Part shown: positions 6,476 to 6,935 of the stretch, in pieces
Layout: each line of letters starts with the position of its first letter
How positions within the stretch are numbered: the stretch's first letter is position 1
Assembly: GCA_002395905.1 (NCBI GenBank)
Contig: DGVK01000213.1
Coordinates: 1-6,935, forward strand
Length of the DNA stretch: 6,935 nt
DNA from: Verrucomicrobia bacterium UBA4286
GTDB lineage: Bacteria > Verrucomicrobiota > Kiritimatiellia > RFP12 > UBA1067
Reading direction: 5' to 3'
Program-made: the position numbers and the translations under genes
The notes under the pieces: model-generated
Told to the model about the DNA's origin: nothing
Seen by the model: only the letters and a program-made list of their open reading frames with translations
Database searches by the model: none

Positions 6476-6504
6476 TTGCCCACGCTTTGGCGAAGTCTGG
6501 GCAA
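6476..6504. promoter_or_regulatory. Spaced dyad TTGCCCA-N15-TGGGCAA overlapping a -35 region
   Basis: TTGCCCA (6476-6482) and TGGGCAA (6498-6504) are perfect seven-base inverted repeats. Their centres are 22 bases apart, about two helical turns, which suits a dimeric regulator on one face of the DNA. The right arm contains the TGGGCA that would serve as -35 for the downstream -10 box. It lacks a following T-run on the + strand, so a terminator is less likely. The binding factor is unknown. Confidence 0.35.
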
Positions 6505-6527
6505 AAGCACGCGCCGTTTGGTATAAT
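6498..6527 (+). promoter_or_regulatory. Upstream candidate promoter of the last gene
   Basis: A perfect TATAAT (6522-6527) with TGGGCA (6498-6503, 4/6 to TTGACA) and an 18-base spacer. The start would be near 6534, giving a leader of about 120 bases. The leader contains CGCATAT (6558-6564), the same seven bases that begin the palindrome in the sialidase promoter. Confidence 0.5.
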
Positions 6528-6584
6528 AGGACGCTGCTGAACGGAACGGACTTTACCCGCATATATACTAGTGGACGAAGATGA

Positions 6585-6612
6585 TTGACGAATAGTGAGA
6601 AAGAAATATGAT
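6585..6612 (+). promoter_or_regulatory. Downstream candidate promoter of the last gene
   Basis: TTGACG (6585-6590, 5/6) and TATGAT (6607-6612, 5/6) with a 16-base spacer. The start would be near 6619, before the Shine-Dalgarno at 6643-6647. If used, it rules out translation from the ATG at 6608, which lies inside the -10 box. Confidence 0.35.
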
Positions 6613-6655
6613 CGGTATGAATAAGAAAATCAGGCGCGACGCGGAGGCTGTCGCC

Positions 6656-6935
6656 ATGCGGCTTTTCGCCGGATTCGGCGAAAGGATGCTTGTTTTGTGC
6701 TTTTTCACGGTTGCGGCGGCGCTCCAGTGCGGCGCGGACTGGCGCGATGCGCTGCCGCGCCCGGTCTACGACGAGAGGCCGGAGTTTGTCGATTTCTACT
6801 TCAAGACATGGGAGATCGCACACGGCCGCATAGACAACATCCCCGGCCTTCCCGTGCCGCGCTACATGGATGAAGCCCACCGCTCCGACCGCATCTGGGT
6901 GTGGGACACTTGCTTCATGGTGTTCTTCTGCAAAT
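6656..6935 (+). CDS. Exported six-hairpin (MGH1-type) glycoside hydrolase-like protein, 3' truncated by window
   Basis: The first 93 codons of a gene that runs off the window. Residues 1 to about 27 look like a Sec signal peptide: basic start (R2, R10), hydrophobic core M-L-V-L-C-F-F-T-V-A-A-A-L, probable cut near C-G-A/D. The mature start has P-V-Y-D-E-R-P-E-F-V-D-F-Y-F-K-T-W-E, then P-R-Y-M-D-E-A and R-I-W-V-W-D-T-C-F-M-V-F-F-C-K. From memory this pattern (aromatic-rich first helix, then W-D-T-C-F-M) matches uncharacterised (alpha/alpha)6 glycosidase-like proteins of the MGH1/GH63-like group common in Bacteroidetes and Verrucomicrobia. The ATG at 6656 has GGAGG eight bases upstream; in-frame ATGs at 6608 and 6617 would give an unusually long charged stretch before the signal core. 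Substrate is unknown; the position after the sialate genes suggests glycan processing. It has its own promoter(s) and is probably a separate transcription unit. Confidence 0.6.
   Translation, partial: MRLFAGFGERMLVLCFFTVAAALQCGADWRDALPRPVYDERPEFVDFYFKTWEIAHGRIDNIPGLPVPRYMDEAHRSDRIWVWDTCFMVFFCK

Larger units (their letters stand above)
6336..6655 (+). other. Spacer after the lyase: hairpins, terminator, dyad and two candidate promoters
   Basis: 320 bases with no supported gene. Three possible hairpins lie in tandem: 6360-6373, 6377-6411 and a weaker one pairing CCGAG (6430-6434) with CTCGG (6446-6450). Then come an inverted repeat (6476-6504), a TATAAT box (6522-6527), and a second promoter-like pair (6585-6612) ahead of the last gene. 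I see no tRNA-like or repeat-array structure. Confidence 0.6.

Noticed and set aside
6461..6880. Minus-strand 139-codon frame over the spacer and the glycosidase-like start
   Set aside because: It covers the + strand promoter elements and signal peptide region, has no recognisable domain, and the + strand reading has a strong Shine-Dalgarno.
1..6935. CRISPR array, tRNA, rRNA, insertion sequence or integration site
   Set aside because: No regularly spaced repeats, cloverleaf-like segments, transposase genes or terminal inverted repeats were visible on reading both strands.

Overview
The window reads as a GC-rich bacterial chromosome segment with all supported genes on the + strand. It has two unrelated blocks: a type IV abortive-infection toxin-antitoxin pair (AbiE, about 89-1415) and a host-glycan scavenging operon for sialic acid (about 1635-6411). 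The 5' end of a further exported glycoside hydrolase-like gene follows (6656 to the window end, truncated).

Organism: a Gram-negative-type, gut- or host-associated member of the PVC group (Kiritimatiellota/Verrucomicrobiota or Lentisphaerota) is my best guess. It rests on the exported sialidase, the propeller-symporter fusion, high GC, frequent cysteines and the Bacteroides/Akkermansia-like glycan theme. This is inference; no marker gene is present.

Layout. 1-88: promoter (TATAAT at 40-45) and leader. 89-625 and 591-1415: AbiEi antitoxin/repressor and AbiEii nucleotidyltransferase toxin, overlapping by 35 bases and visibly less GC-rich than the rest. 1416-1691: spacer with a doubtful 53-codon ORF and a good sigma70-type promoter whose -35/-10 spacer holds a perfect 14-base palindrome. 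1692-2801: secreted GH33 sialidase with all expected catalytic residues and five Asp boxes. 2834-5383: a six-bladed Kelch propeller (NanM/YjhT-like sialate mutarotase) fused to a sodium/solute symporter. 5445-6335: N-acetylneuraminate lyase. 6336-6655: structured 3' region with a probable terminator, then two candidate promoters and a dyad. 6656-6935: exported protein resembling six-hairpin (MGH1-type) glycosidases.

How it works together: the sialidase releases terminal sialic acid (as the alpha anomer) outside the cytoplasm. The periplasmic propeller would speed alpha-to-beta mutarotation at the mouth of the transporter to which it is covalently attached. The symporter imports the sugar with Na+, and the lyase splits it to ManNAc and pyruvate. 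The next enzymes (ManNAc kinase or GlcNAc 2-epimerase, NagA/NagB) are not in the window. The most notable feature is the single-chain mutarotase-transporter fusion between sialidase and lyase, followed by the candidate operator in the operon promoter. I see no CRISPR array, tRNA, rRNA or insertion sequence.
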